Part shown: positions 1-8,084 of the stretch, one piece after another
Numbering within the stretch: the first letter of the stretch is position 1
How the letters are laid out: each line of letters opens with the position of its first letter
Assembly: GCF_030295955.1 (NCBI RefSeq)
Contig: NZ_AP027363.1
Location: 1,178,001-1,242,000, forward strand
Source: Thalassotalea agarivorans
GTDB lineage: Bacteria; Pseudomonadota; Gammaproteobacteria; Enterobacterales; Alteromonadaceae
Direction of reading: 5' to 3'
DNA: 64,000 nt
The notes under the pieces: model-generated
Told to the model about the DNA's origin: nothing
What the model saw: only the letters and a program-made list of their open reading frames with translations
The model's database searches: none
Position numbers and translations under genes: made by a program

Positions 1-124
1 GGGTGCTTCGCTATAGGGGCGCGTTGCTTAAAGGAACAGGGAACAAGGAACGTGAATACGTAGCACGAAGCTCGCAGCTCGAAGCTATAAAAAGGGACAT
101 GGTCTTCTTTTAAAACGCAGCCAT

Positions 125-155
125 AAAAAAAGCCCCGTAAAAACAGGGCTTTTTT
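125..155 (-). terminator. Intrinsic terminator of the DapA-family gene
   Basis: A stem with arms AGCCC (131-135) and GGGCT (146-150) is flanked by A and T runs on both sides, so it can work in either direction. It lies about 20 bp past the stop codon of the minus-strand DapA-family gene. Confidence 0.85.
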
Positions 156-175
156 GTTTTCAAATCTTGCTAGGG

Positions 176-1144
176 TTATTCAGCTAAACCAAGCTCAGAA
201 AGTCTTTCTTTCGCCAGTATGTACCTTGCGCGAACATCATCAATTTGTTGTTGCGTTAATGCTTTACCCAAGGTGCGAAGTCCGCCTTCAACATCGTTGT
301 GATGAATGCCAAACGCAAATTTAAGGTATTCTAAAAGCAACGGCTGAGCATCAAGATATGAGATAGAGTTCATTGCTTGAGAGATTTTGTTTGCCTCAGC
401 CCAATTTCCCTCATTCACATACTCCTGCATAGTGACACTCGCCTTTGGGAATATGCAGCCAACACCAGTAATACCACCGCATGCACCGGCAAGTCCGGCA
501 TGTACTGTAACCGTGTCTACTCCTGCAAGAATTTTTGCTTCTTTATTTTCTAGCATCAGGGTTTCAATCACTGAAACATCGGTAGTAGATATTTTCAGCG
601 CAGTGACTTCTGGCAGAGCAGCAAGTTTGTTTAATAGTTCTGTTGAAAGTGCATGGTAGCCAGCCGCATCAGGATTGTTATAAGGCATAATTGTTACACC
701 TACTTCTTTTGCTACAGCGGCTGAAAGTGCGTAGTAGTCATACATTTCTTCATCAGAGGGTGTCTGTTGAGTTTTTGGTGGCATTACCATTACGGTATCC
801 ACACCTACCGCAGCTAGTTCTTTAACGATGGTAGCAAGCTCTTCTTTTGTTTCGGCTGCTGCGCCACTGATTAATGGTACATTGTATTCTTTGGCAACTT
901 CAGAAAGCGCACTTAGCAAGGAAAGACGTTGCTGGTTGCTTAAGTAGCTATTCTCGCCAAGCGTACCTGACCCAACAAGGCCACCCATTCTGGTGCCACC
1001 CTTTCCTTGTACTTTAAGAATACCCGCTGCGTAATCTTTGGTTGCATCAAAATCAATTTCAAGTGCGCCAGATGCCGACGCTTTAAGCCATGTAAACACA
1101 GCTGGCATAACGGTATATCGCCAATCTGCACTGTTTGTTCCCAT
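176..1144 (-). CDS. Dihydrodipicolinate synthase (DapA)-family aldolase/lyase
   Basis: The 322-aa product is a TIM-barrel class I aldolase/lyase of the DHDPS/N-acetylneuraminate lyase family. Visible family marks are GTLGEN near residue 60, the MPYNNP stretch with the catalytic tyrosine at about 155, and LKIST with the Schiff-base lysine at about 184. The family condenses or cleaves pyruvate or other 2-oxo acids. This is probably not the housekeeping DapA: it is longer than the usual ~292 aa and lies outside lysine genes. A role in amino or sugar acid catabolism (for example a hydroxyproline-type deaminase/dehydratase) is possible but not shown. The next gene upstream, a class V aminotransferase, is in the same direction 175 bp away. 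A palindromic operator candidate lies just upstream of the start. Confidence 0.85.
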   Translation of the reverse strand: MGTNSADWRYTVMPAVFTWLKASASGALEIDFDATKDYAAGILKVQGKGGTRMGGLVGSGTLGENSYLSNQQRLSLLSALSEVAKEYNVPLISGAAAETKEELATIVKELAAVGVDTVMVMPPKTQQTPSDEEMYDYYALSAAVAKEVGVTIMPYNNPDAAGYHALSTELLNKLAALPEVTALKISTTDVSVIETLMLENKEAKILAGVDTVTVHAGLAGACGGITGVGCIFPKASVTMQEYVNEGNWAEANKISQAMNSISYLDAQPLLLEYLKFAFGIHHNDVEGGLRTLGKALTQQQIDDVRARYILAKERLSELGLAE

Positions 1145-1171
1145 TAGAATTCCTCATACTTAAACTGGATT

Positions 1172-1184
1172 GTATACAGTATAC
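1172..1184. promoter_or_regulatory. Candidate operator: two GTATAC half sites
   Basis: Two GTATAC hexamers are separated by a single A, about 28 bp upstream of the start of the DapA-family gene. Such TGTATACA-type palindromes are typical of GntR/FadR-type regulators of catabolic genes. No regulator gene is in the window, so the assignment is inference. Confidence 0.4.
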
Positions 1185-1318
1185 CAAACAAGTTAAGTCA
1201 AATAAATTGGATAATTAAAATACTTTTCCTTCAGTAAAGAATTAACAGGTCCATTATTATTCTGTGGTTGTTAACAATACCCACTTTTTTATAAGCAAGC
1301 TCAGTAACGAGCGTCATA

Positions 1319-2605
1319 TTATCCGAGCCGCTTGATCTCCGCTAGTGCTTGTTCAATTTCCTGTTCGTTGTTAAGCAGTGAGGGGGCAAAGCGCGCGTAA
1401 CTTTCTCGATACGGTGTACTGCTCATTATCACACCACGCTGATGTAAAGCTTTCACCACTTGTTCTGGCGTCATGCCATTAACATCAAAGCAAACCAATC
1501 CGGATGAAATAGATGGAGACTTTGGCGTATACAGTTTAACGTGCGACATTTTAGCTAGTCCCTGTTTTGTCTGTGTATTAAGCTGATGAATGCGCTTTTG
1601 AATATTGTCTTTACCTAATTGCTGATGCAACGCAAAAGCTTCAGGTAACGCCCAACGGTGTTCAAATGAATGGAAACCGCCCGGTGACATATGCTCTCCA
1701 ATAGCGACTTTATCTTGTGTTAACTGGCCAAGCCATACCATGTATGACGCGCTAAAACTTGGGATAACCGGCTCAATCATTTGCCAGGCTCTATCTGTCC
1801 CCCAAACCACGCCGGTGCCGCGGGGACCAAATATCCACTTGTGGGTACCTGCGATAAAGATATCGCACCCTAACTGGCTAACATCTTGATCTTCAATGCC
1901 AAAACCATGTACGCCATCGACACAAAATAAGATGTCAGGATTAACACTGCGTATCGCTTTTGAAATAGCTTTAATCGGCAGTTTTACACCTGTACATGAA
2001 TGAACCCAAGTCACAGCGACGACTTTCGTTTTTTTACTGATGGCTTGTTTTAAGCGCGCGACAATCTCTGTTTCATTGGCTTTAGCGGCTTCATCATACA
2101 AGCTGACACGTTTAACTACGGCGCCGCTGCGTTTGGCTGCATAGGCAAGGGACATATCGGTTGAGTAGTGGTCATGGGTTGTTTGTACAATTTCATCGCC
2201 AGATTTAAGCATTAATCCGTTGTACACCATACCCAAGCCCATGGTTGTACTATCCGTCAACGCAATATTTCTACTATTACCGCCCATGTAGTCAGCAGCC
2301 GATTGGCAGACATTGGCATCAATGGTTTCAAATTTTGAATGCCAATAATCGGCGGGGTTCTTATCTAACAAGTCCCTGTGCCTATCTATCGCAAGCCTCA
2401 CAGGCGCGGGATGCGAGGCTAATAAAAATGTCGATAATTGGATGTAGTCTTTAGTGAGCGGGAACAAGGCTCTCAAGCTTTTCCAATCGGCTGGCTTCAT
2501 ATTGCTATAAGAAGCTGTGCCTAAGGCAGCGACAGCAGGAGTATTTGATAGGAGGCTTGCCCCTAGTACGCTAGATAATCGTGTTAAAAATTGACGTCTT
2601 AACAT
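1319..2605 (-). CDS. Tat-exported class V aminotransferase-fold protein
   Basis: The 428-aa product is a fold-type I PLP enzyme of aminotransferase class V, related to isopenicillin N epimerase and cysteine desulfurase-like proteins. The PLP lysine is seen in AGTHKW (about K256), and the cofactor-binding aspartate in CVDGVH (about D230). The N-terminus carries a twin-arginine pattern (RRQFLT) followed by a hydrophobic stretch ending in AVA. It should therefore be exported folded, with its cofactor bound, to the periplasm. The substrate is unknown. The following gene on the same strand encodes a DapA-family lyase, so the two may serve one catabolic pathway, although the 175-bp gap with its own operator candidate argues for separate promoters. 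Confidence 0.8.
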   Translation of the reverse strand: MLRRQFLTRLSSVLGASLLSNTPAVAALGTASYSNMKPADWKSLRALFPLTKDYIQLSTFLLASHPAPVRLAIDRHRDLLDKNPADYWHSKFETIDANVCQSAADYMGGNSRNIALTDSTTMGLGMVYNGLMLKSGDEIVQTTHDHYSTDMSLAYAAKRSGAVVKRVSLYDEAAKANETEIVARLKQAISKKTKVVAVTWVHSCTGVKLPIKAISKAIRSVNPDILFCVDGVHGFGIEDQDVSQLGCDIFIAGTHKWIFGPRGTGVVWGTDRAWQMIEPVIPSFSASYMVWLGQLTQDKVAIGEHMSPGGFHSFEHRWALPEAFALHQQLGKDNIQKRIHQLNTQTKQGLAKMSHVKLYTPKSPSISSGLVCFDVNGMTPEQVVKALHQRGVIMSSTPYRESYARFAPSLLNNEQEIEQALAEIKRLG

Positions 2606-2786
2606 GCTTTATTCCTTACGAAGATGTTAGTTAAAGCGTAGTCGATCGTTTTGATATTGCCTATTAGACCAGCGATAGCCTGCGGCTTTGATGGCAGTTA
2701 AGGCGTCAAAAAGCACTAATATTGAAGTTTTTGTGAAAATTTGTCACCAAATCACTAGATAAGCTAGCAAATCTTGAATTGATGGT

Positions 2787-2792
2787 TATAAT
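2787..2792 (+). promoter_or_regulatory. -10 box of the pnp promoter
   Basis: A perfect TATAAT lies about 160 bp upstream of the pnp start codon. No convincing -35 hexamer is seen at the standard distance. If it is used, the transcript starts near 2800 and carries a ~150-nt leader. Confidence 0.5.
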
Positions 2793-2815
2793 GTCAGCGA
2801 ATTTTAAAGAAGACA

Positions 2816-2933
2816 GAAACGACGGACCAAGTGTGTAATGATTTGGTCGACTTGAGCACAAGACCAGCTTATAAGACAGAATAAGCTACCTTTCAGTTAA
2901 GTGAACAAATCATTATACAGTTGGCGTCGTTTC
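2816..2933 (+). promoter_or_regulatory. Long hairpin in the pnp leader (candidate RNase III site)
   Basis: The 348 bp between the aminotransferase and pnp hold this leader. A 9-bp arm (2816-2824) pairs exactly with 2925-2933, and a second 10-bp arm (2836-2845) pairs with 2906-2915. An inner hairpin, AGCTTAT/ATAAGCT, lies near 2867-2885. In E. coli the pnp leader is a long stem cut by RNase III, after which PNPase represses its own translation. The same arrangement is inferred here from the pairing. Confidence 0.65.
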
Positions 2934-2953
2934 CAAACACAAAAGGAAAGTCA

Positions 2954-5092
2954 ATGACTCCAATTACTAAATCATTCCAATATGGTAAGCATACTGTAAC
3001 GCTTGAAACGGGCGCTATTGCACGTCAAGCTTCTGCTGCTGTTATGGCTAGCATGGACGATACATGTGTACTTGTATCGGTTGTAGGTAAGAAAGAAGCT
3101 GTTCCAGGCCAAGATTTCTTCCCATTAACAGTTAACTACCAAGAGCGTACTTACGCAGCGGGTAAAATCCCTGGCGGTTTCTTCAAGCGTGAAGGTCGTC
3201 CTTCTGAAGAAGAAACACTAATCGCTCGCTTAATCGACCGTCCAATTCGTCCGTTGTTCCCAGAAGGGTTCACAAACGAAGTACAAGTGATCATCACTGT
3301 AGTTTCAGTTAACCCTGAAATTGCACCAGACATTATCTCAATGATTGGTACTTCTGCGGCATTAGCCATTGCTGGCGTTCCATTTAATGGTCCAATCGGC
3401 GCTGCACGTGTTGGTTTCCAAGACGGTCAATACCTTCTTAACCCACTGCAATCTGAACTCGAAAGCAGCCGCTTAGACTTGGTTGTAGCTGGTACAGAAT
3501 CTGCGGTATTAATGGTTGAATCTGAAGCAGACGTATTAAGCGAAGAAGAGATGCTTGGCGCTGTTGTATATGGTCATGACCAAATGCAAACTGTTGTAAA
3601 TGCAATCAACGAGTTTAAAGCTGACGTTAACAACCCTGTATGGGAATGGTCTGCTCCAGAGAAAGACGCAGCGTTAACAGCTAAAATCGCTGAATTAGCA
3701 ACGGCTAAATTTGAAGAAGCATACCAAATCACTGAAAAAGCAGCTCGCTATGAAAAAGTAGGTGAAATCAAAACTGAAGTATTAGCACAGTTAGCAGAAG
3801 GCTTAGCTGAAGGCGAAGAGCTAGATGAAGCAGAAGCGAAAGAGCTACTTCATGACTTAGAGAAAAAAGTTGTTCGTACACGTATCACTTCTGGTGCACC
3901 ACGTATTGATGGTCGTGATCCAGAGAGCGTTCGTGGCCTAGACGTAATGACTGGCGTATTACCACGTACACACGGTAGTGCTGTATTTACTCGTGGTGAA
4001 ACACAAGCGTTAGTAACAGCTACACTTGGTACACAACGTGATGCACAGAAGCTAGACACATTACTTGGTGAGAAAACAGATAACTTTATGTTGCACTACA
4101 ACTTCCCTCCATACTGTGTAGGTGAAACTGGTTTTGTAGGTTCACCAAAGCGTCGTGAAATCGGTCACGGTCGTCTAGCTAAGCGCGGTATCTTAGCTGT
4201 TATGCCTACAGTAGAAGAATTCCCGTACGCTGTACGTGTTGTATCTGAAATCACAGAATCAAACGGTTCTTCTTCAATGGCTTCTGTTTGTGGTACTTCT
4301 CTAGCACTTATGGATGCTGGTGTTCCAATTAAACAATCTGTAGCAGGTATTGCTATGGGTCTAGTTAAAGAAGGCGACGACTTTGTTGTTCTTTCAGACA
4401 TCTTAGGTGATGAAGATCACTTAGGTGACATGGACTTTAAAGTAGCAGGTACTTCAACTGGTATCACAGCACTTCAAATGGACATCAAAATTGAAGGTAT
4501 CACCAAAGAAATCATGCAAATCGCGCTTAACCAAGCGAAAGGCGCTCGTTACCACATCCTAAGCGTAATGGACGAAGCGATTAATGCAGCTCGTGACGAT
4601 ATTTCTGAATTTGCTCCGCGTATTCACACAATGAAGATCAACGCAGACAAGATTCGTGACGTTATCGGTAAAGGTGGTGCAACAATCCGTCAACTTACTG
4701 AAGAAACAGGCACAACGATCGAAATCGAAGACGATGGTACTGTGAAGATTGCTGCAACTGATGGCAACCAAGCGAAAGATGCGATTGCTCGTATCGAAGC
4801 ACTAACGGCTGAGATCGAAGTAGGTAAAGTGTACACAGGTAAAGTTGTTCGTATCGTTGAGTTCGGTGCATTCGTTAATGTACTACCAGGTAAAGACGGC
4901 TTAGTTCACATCTCTCAAATCTCTGAAGAGCGTGTAAACAACGTTGCTGACGTACTTTCTGAAGGTCAGGAAGTGACAGTTAAGTGTTTAGAAGTAGACC
5001 GCCAAGGCCGTGTACGTCTAAGTATTAAAGCAGCGCAAGAAAAAGCTGAACCAGCACCTGAAGCACCAGCGACTGACGACGCTTCAGAATAA
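2954..5092 (+). CDS. pnp: Polyribonucleotide nucleotidyltransferase (PNPase)
   Basis: The 712-aa product is the phosphorolytic 3'-5' exoribonuclease of the RNA degradosome. It has two RNase PH-like domains with an alpha-helical linker, then a KH domain (around residues 555-615, with the VIGKGGATI loop) and an S1 domain (about 622-690). The length is almost the same as E. coli PNPase (711 aa). The start was placed at the ATG at 2954 because AAAGGAAAG lies just upstream and the protein then begins like the E. coli enzyme; the reading frame is open further upstream, but that part falls in the leader stem. The usual upstream neighbour rpsO is absent here. A terminator follows, then nlpI. Confidence 0.98.
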   Translation: MTPITKSFQYGKHTVTLETGAIARQASAAVMASMDDTCVLVSVVGKKEAVPGQDFFPLTVNYQERTYAAGKIPGGFFKREGRPSEEETLIARLIDRPIRPLFPEGFTNEVQVIITVVSVNPEIAPDIISMIGTSAALAIAGVPFNGPIGAARVGFQDGQYLLNPLQSELESSRLDLVVAGTESAVLMVESEADVLSEEEMLGAVVYGHDQMQTVVNAINEFKADVNNPVWEWSAPEKDAALTAKIAELATAKFEEAYQITEKAARYEKVGEIKTEVLAQLAEGLAEGEELDEAEAKELLHDLEKKVVRTRITSGAPRIDGRDPESVRGLDVMTGVLPRTHGSAVFTRGETQALVTATLGTQRDAQKLDTLLGEKTDNFMLHYNFPPYCVGETGFVGSPKRREIGHGRLAKRGILAVMPTVEEFPYAVRVVSEITESNGSSSMASVCGTSLALMDAGVPIKQSVAGIAMGLVKEGDDFVVLSDILGDEDHLGDMDFKVAGTSTGITALQMDIKIEGITKEIMQIALNQAKGARYHILSVMDEAINAARDDISEFAPRIHTMKINADKIRDVIGKGGATIRQLTEETGTTIEIEDDGTVKIAATDGNQAKDAIARIEALTAEIEVGKVYTGKVVRIVEFGAFVNVLPGKDGLVHISQISEERVNNVADVLSEGQEVTVKCLEVDRQGRVRLSIKAAQEKAEPAPEAPATDDASE

Positions 5093-5117
5093 GCGTAATG
5101 CTTAGCATTAGCTAAAG

Positions 5118-5146
5118 AAAAAGGGAGCCAATTGGCTCCCTTTTTA
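5118..5146 (+). terminator. Intrinsic terminator of pnp
   Basis: The palindrome GGGAGCCAATTGGCTCCC (5123-5140) is followed by five Ts and preceded by As. It lies 30 bp after the pnp stop and before nlpI, so nlpI probably has its own promoter or relies on readthrough. Confidence 0.9.
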
Positions 5147-5186
5147 ATATAATCGAAAAGATACATCTAAAAGGAAGTGATTTTTG

Positions 5187-6080
5187 GTGAAATATCTAAG
5201 TAAATTCAGTGTGTTATTAACAGTATTTTGGCTGGGAGGTTGTTCGTCGATGAACAGCGCACCAACAATCGACAAACTGTTAGTCGCTGAACCCATGCCG
5301 GTTAACTATAAAAGTGAAATCGCACTTGCACGACTTACTGAAGTTATCCAACGCGCAGAAGTCACGGACGAACAACGCGCACAACTGTTTTATGATCGTG
5401 GCGTTATATTTGATTCAATTGGACTGCGTTCATTGGCAAGGTTAGATTTTAATCGAGCATTAAGACTTAAACCAACCTTAGTTGACGCATATAACTTCCT
5501 TGGAATTCATTACACTCAAATGCAAGAGTTCAATGAAGCATACCAGCAATTTGACTCTACCTTGGAGTTAGCGCCTAATCATGAGTTTGCCTATCTCAAT
5601 CGCGGTATCGCATTATACTATGGCGACAGACCAGGCTTAGCACAAGAAGATCTTGTTCGTTTTTATAATCGCCAACCAAGCGATCCCTATCGCGTGATTT
5701 GGTTGTATTTTGCCGAACATCAATTGGATCCAGAAAAAGCTAATCAGAAGTTAGCTGAGCGCAAGCAACAGATTGACGATAAAGTATGGGCGAAACAGGT
5801 GTTGCGTTTATATTTAGGTGAGATCAATCAAAGCCAGTTTTTAGCCTCGGTGACTAAGGGCGTAAGATCTAATCAAGAGCTCACAGAAAGACTATGTGAA
5901 GCCTATTTTTATTTGGGGAAATATAGTGTTGCTCGCGGCCGTTATAATTCTGCCGCCAATTATTACAAATTGGCATTAAGTACCAATGTATACGAATTTG
6001 TTGAGCATCGTTATGCAAAGCTAGAACTTGACTTGATGCGCGCAAGTTTTCAGCAAGGGACTTTACCGCAACCAAATTAA
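5187..6080 (+). CDS. nlpI: Lipoprotein NlpI (TPR protein)
   Basis: The 297-aa product has a signal peptide with the lipobox LGGC and tetratricopeptide repeats from about residue 60 to 150, matching NlpI in length and in its place after pnp. In E. coli NlpI is an outer-membrane lipoprotein that brings the protease Prc to the peptidoglycan hydrolase MepS and scaffolds other hydrolases. The GTG at 5187 was chosen as start, 9 nt after AAGGAAG; a TTG one codon earlier is less likely. The stop codon directly abuts the ATG of the next gene, so the two are almost certainly co-translated. Confidence 0.92.
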   Translation: MKYLSKFSVLLTVFWLGGCSSMNSAPTIDKLLVAEPMPVNYKSEIALARLTEVIQRAEVTDEQRAQLFYDRGVIFDSIGLRSLARLDFNRALRLKPTLVDAYNFLGIHYTQMQEFNEAYQQFDSTLELAPNHEFAYLNRGIALYYGDRPGLAQEDLVRFYNRQPSDPYRVIWLYFAEHQLDPEKANQKLAERKQQIDDKVWAKQVLRLYLGEINQSQFLASVTKGVRSNQELTERLCEAYFYLGKYSVARGRYNSAANYYKLALSTNVYEFVEHRYAKLELDLMRASFQQGTLPQPN

Positions 6081-7430
6081 ATGAATACTTTAGCGAAGAT
6101 ATTTATAGTGGGGAGCTTGTTGGCAATACTGTCATCAAGCTCTTTTCATTTAATGCACTATCTTAATAAAGCGCTAAGCGAAGAAACACCAACACCAGAA
6201 ATTATTACCCTCGGCACTAAACACAATATCGCACAAGCGCTGCGCCATGCGCGAATGCAAACCTCACCCCGCAGTCCAACATATCATCAACTGAGCGCTG
6301 CTTTAGCAAAACAAGACGTGGAAGAGGCACTTTTGTTGGCGCATCGTTATGCTGAAAATAGGCACGATAAAGACGCTCAACTCTGGTTTGAACAAGCCAT
6401 GCGCCTTGCGCCTCAAAAAGCGCAAATACCTTATGCAACCTGGTTGTACGAGCGCGGTCAGTACAGCGATATTAACGCTATGTTAGATGCAACCAATACA
6501 GCGCATCTACCGCTTTTAATGCGCGTTAACATTCGCTTGGGTAATGTCTATTTTGTTGAGCAGCATATAGAGCAACTCGAAGACGCAAACATTGCCGATG
6601 AGCTAGTCGAGCAAATAAACCGCTACCAAGTCGTTACATCGCTACCTAAATTTGTGTCGCAATGTGAAAACAGCGTGCAGCCTATAGCTACCTCATTGGA
6701 AGATTTAACATCGCTTGAAAGTAAACTTGCGACATTACGAGATTCTTTTGTGGCGAGTCAGTTTTGTTTTGACACACCTAAGTATGTACCGATAGACAGG
6801 CTTCAGTGTAATCGACTGCCTAACGCGCCGATAATGTGTGACGAAGACATTTGGCTTTCTTATCAAGGTGACATTGCGGCTAAGTTGTTATTGGTCATGT
6901 TGCCTCGCGGCGGGGCAAATGTTCATGGCGGTATTATGTATATCGACAGAGCAGATACACCTAATGTCATTGAGCATGAACTCATGCATTGGCTTGGTTT
7001 TGTCGATGAATATCCGCTGCGAGCTACCCATAATTTTTGCACGGGGGCTTATGTTGCAAAAAATGTAGTTGTACTGGATGCTGACGCTTCGCAGAGCAGC
7101 AGAGAGACGCTGCTCGCTCAATTGCCTTGGCGAATTTACATCGAGGAAGACACAGTGCTTGTTTCTGAACAAGATGGGGAGTTAGTGCTAGGGACTCCTA
7201 AGAATGGTCAGCAGAAAATTGGACTTTATAGAGCTAAAACTTGTGACAATAGCGCCACCCAAGCTTATCGGCCATTGCCTGGTCGCAATATAATGACCCA
7301 TTTGGGGGAAGGGCTTCCGCCACTATACCAACGTATGATTTCAGAGGAGCAGAGTATTAAAGTTAATGCAAACTTCAGAGACAATGGTCGCTCAGTTAAA
7401 CTATTTGAATCGGTACTAAACAAGCAATAA
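6081..7430 (+). CDS. Membrane-anchored putative zinc metallopeptidase, M64-like motif
   Basis: I do not know a named family for this 449-aa protein. It begins with a hydrophobic segment (about residues 8-28), probably an uncleaved anchor or signal peptide. A helical region (about 60-180) follows with TPR/Sel1-like spacing. Further on is HELMHWLGFVDEY (His299, Glu300, His303, Asp309, Glu310), which fits the HExxH zinc motif followed by G-x-x-DEY as in IgA peptidase family M64. Several cysteines (in the segments around 195-285 and 325-400) suggest a disulfide-bonded periplasmic fold. It starts on the base after the nlpI stop. A role together with NlpI in envelope proteolysis or peptidoglycan control is inference from this coupling. 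Confidence 0.7.
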   Translation: MNTLAKIFIVGSLLAILSSSSFHLMHYLNKALSEETPTPEIITLGTKHNIAQALRHARMQTSPRSPTYHQLSAALAKQDVEEALLLAHRYAENRHDKDAQLWFEQAMRLAPQKAQIPYATWLYERGQYSDINAMLDATNTAHLPLLMRVNIRLGNVYFVEQHIEQLEDANIADELVEQINRYQVVTSLPKFVSQCENSVQPIATSLEDLTSLESKLATLRDSFVASQFCFDTPKYVPIDRLQCNRLPNAPIMCDEDIWLSYQGDIAAKLLLVMLPRGGANVHGGIMYIDRADTPNVIEHELMHWLGFVDEYPLRATHNFCTGAYVAKNVVVLDADASQSSRETLLAQLPWRIYIEEDTVLVSEQDGELVLGTPKNGQQKIGLYRAKTCDNSATQAYRPLPGRNIMTHLGEGLPPLYQRMISEEQSIKVNANFRDNGRSVKLFESVLNKQ

Positions 7431-7455
7431 AAAAGCACCTTAAGGTGCTTTTTTT
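7431..7455. terminator. Bidirectional intrinsic terminator
   Basis: AGCACCTTAAGGTGCT (7434-7449) lies between A and T runs, between the convergent ends of the metallopeptidase-like gene and the small minus-strand gene. It can end both transcripts. Confidence 0.9.
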
Positions 7456-7456
7456 A

Positions 7457-7678
7457 TTACATTTCTTTTCTCATTATTAAGCTAGACGGGTTTTCTTCGA
7501 CTTTTTCATAGCTAACTACTTTTTGCTTTTTCAGTCGACCTTTAAGCTTCCTTTTCACCTTTGCCGTAGGCCACATGGTTAGATTTTGTAAGCTTTTCAA
7601 CTCTTCATCTAAAATCTTTTCACTGCCCTTTGACATTAGTTTCTTTTGTTTCTGTGCTAACCAGTAAAACAATGCCAT
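7457..7678 (-). CDS. Small basic hypothetical protein
   Basis: A 73-aa lysine-rich protein that I do not recognise. It begins MALFYW, has a highly charged middle, and no membrane segment beyond a short hydrophobic start. AAAGGA lies about 9 nt before the ATG, and a good terminator stands at its 3' end; these are the main reasons to call it a gene. It could be a nucleic-acid- or ribosome-associated protein by charge alone, but nothing in the sequence shows this. Confidence 0.5.
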   Translation of the reverse strand: MALFYWLAQKQKKLMSKGSEKILDEELKSLQNLTMWPTAKVKRKLKGRLKKQKVVSYEKVEENPSSLIMRKEM

Positions 7679-8084
7679 GTTAATATCCTTTACTACATTT
7701 TCCTTAACTACTACGGTTTATAAGGTATAGTCAATAATTCAAAAAGTGCATAATTTTTTTGTGAATAAATTCAGACATCAGACCAAACCGCACTATCAGT
7801 TTAACTATTGGTTAAAATTTATTCAATCGTTTAACATGACCGTTTAGATATAAATTAGTCCAATAATTAATCACAAAATGACCTAATTAATGCGCTAGTA
7901 ACGGCTACAATGTTAAACTTTGCTGCATTGCATTATTTAACACTTCTTTAGTGACTACTTCGCGTGTCGGCAAAATGGTTCAACACCTATTTGCATTGAA
8001 CAATATGCAAACCTCGATGATAATTTAAGATATAATTGCTACAGTCCTATGAAACTTTGATTGCATTTTTGTAAAGAATATCCC
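7679..8084. other. AT-rich intergenic region before csdA-csdE
   Basis: About 400 bp without a supportable gene. It holds the minus-strand ribosome binding site of the small gene at its left end and a TATAAT (8031-8036) about 50 bp before the csdA-csdE start, a plausible -10 box without a clear -35. I see nothing else I can name. Confidence 0.5.

Noticed and set aside
2733-2752. CRP-like site TGTGA...TCACC upstream of pnp
   Set aside because: The half sites are seven and not six bases apart, and the right half does not end in TCACA.
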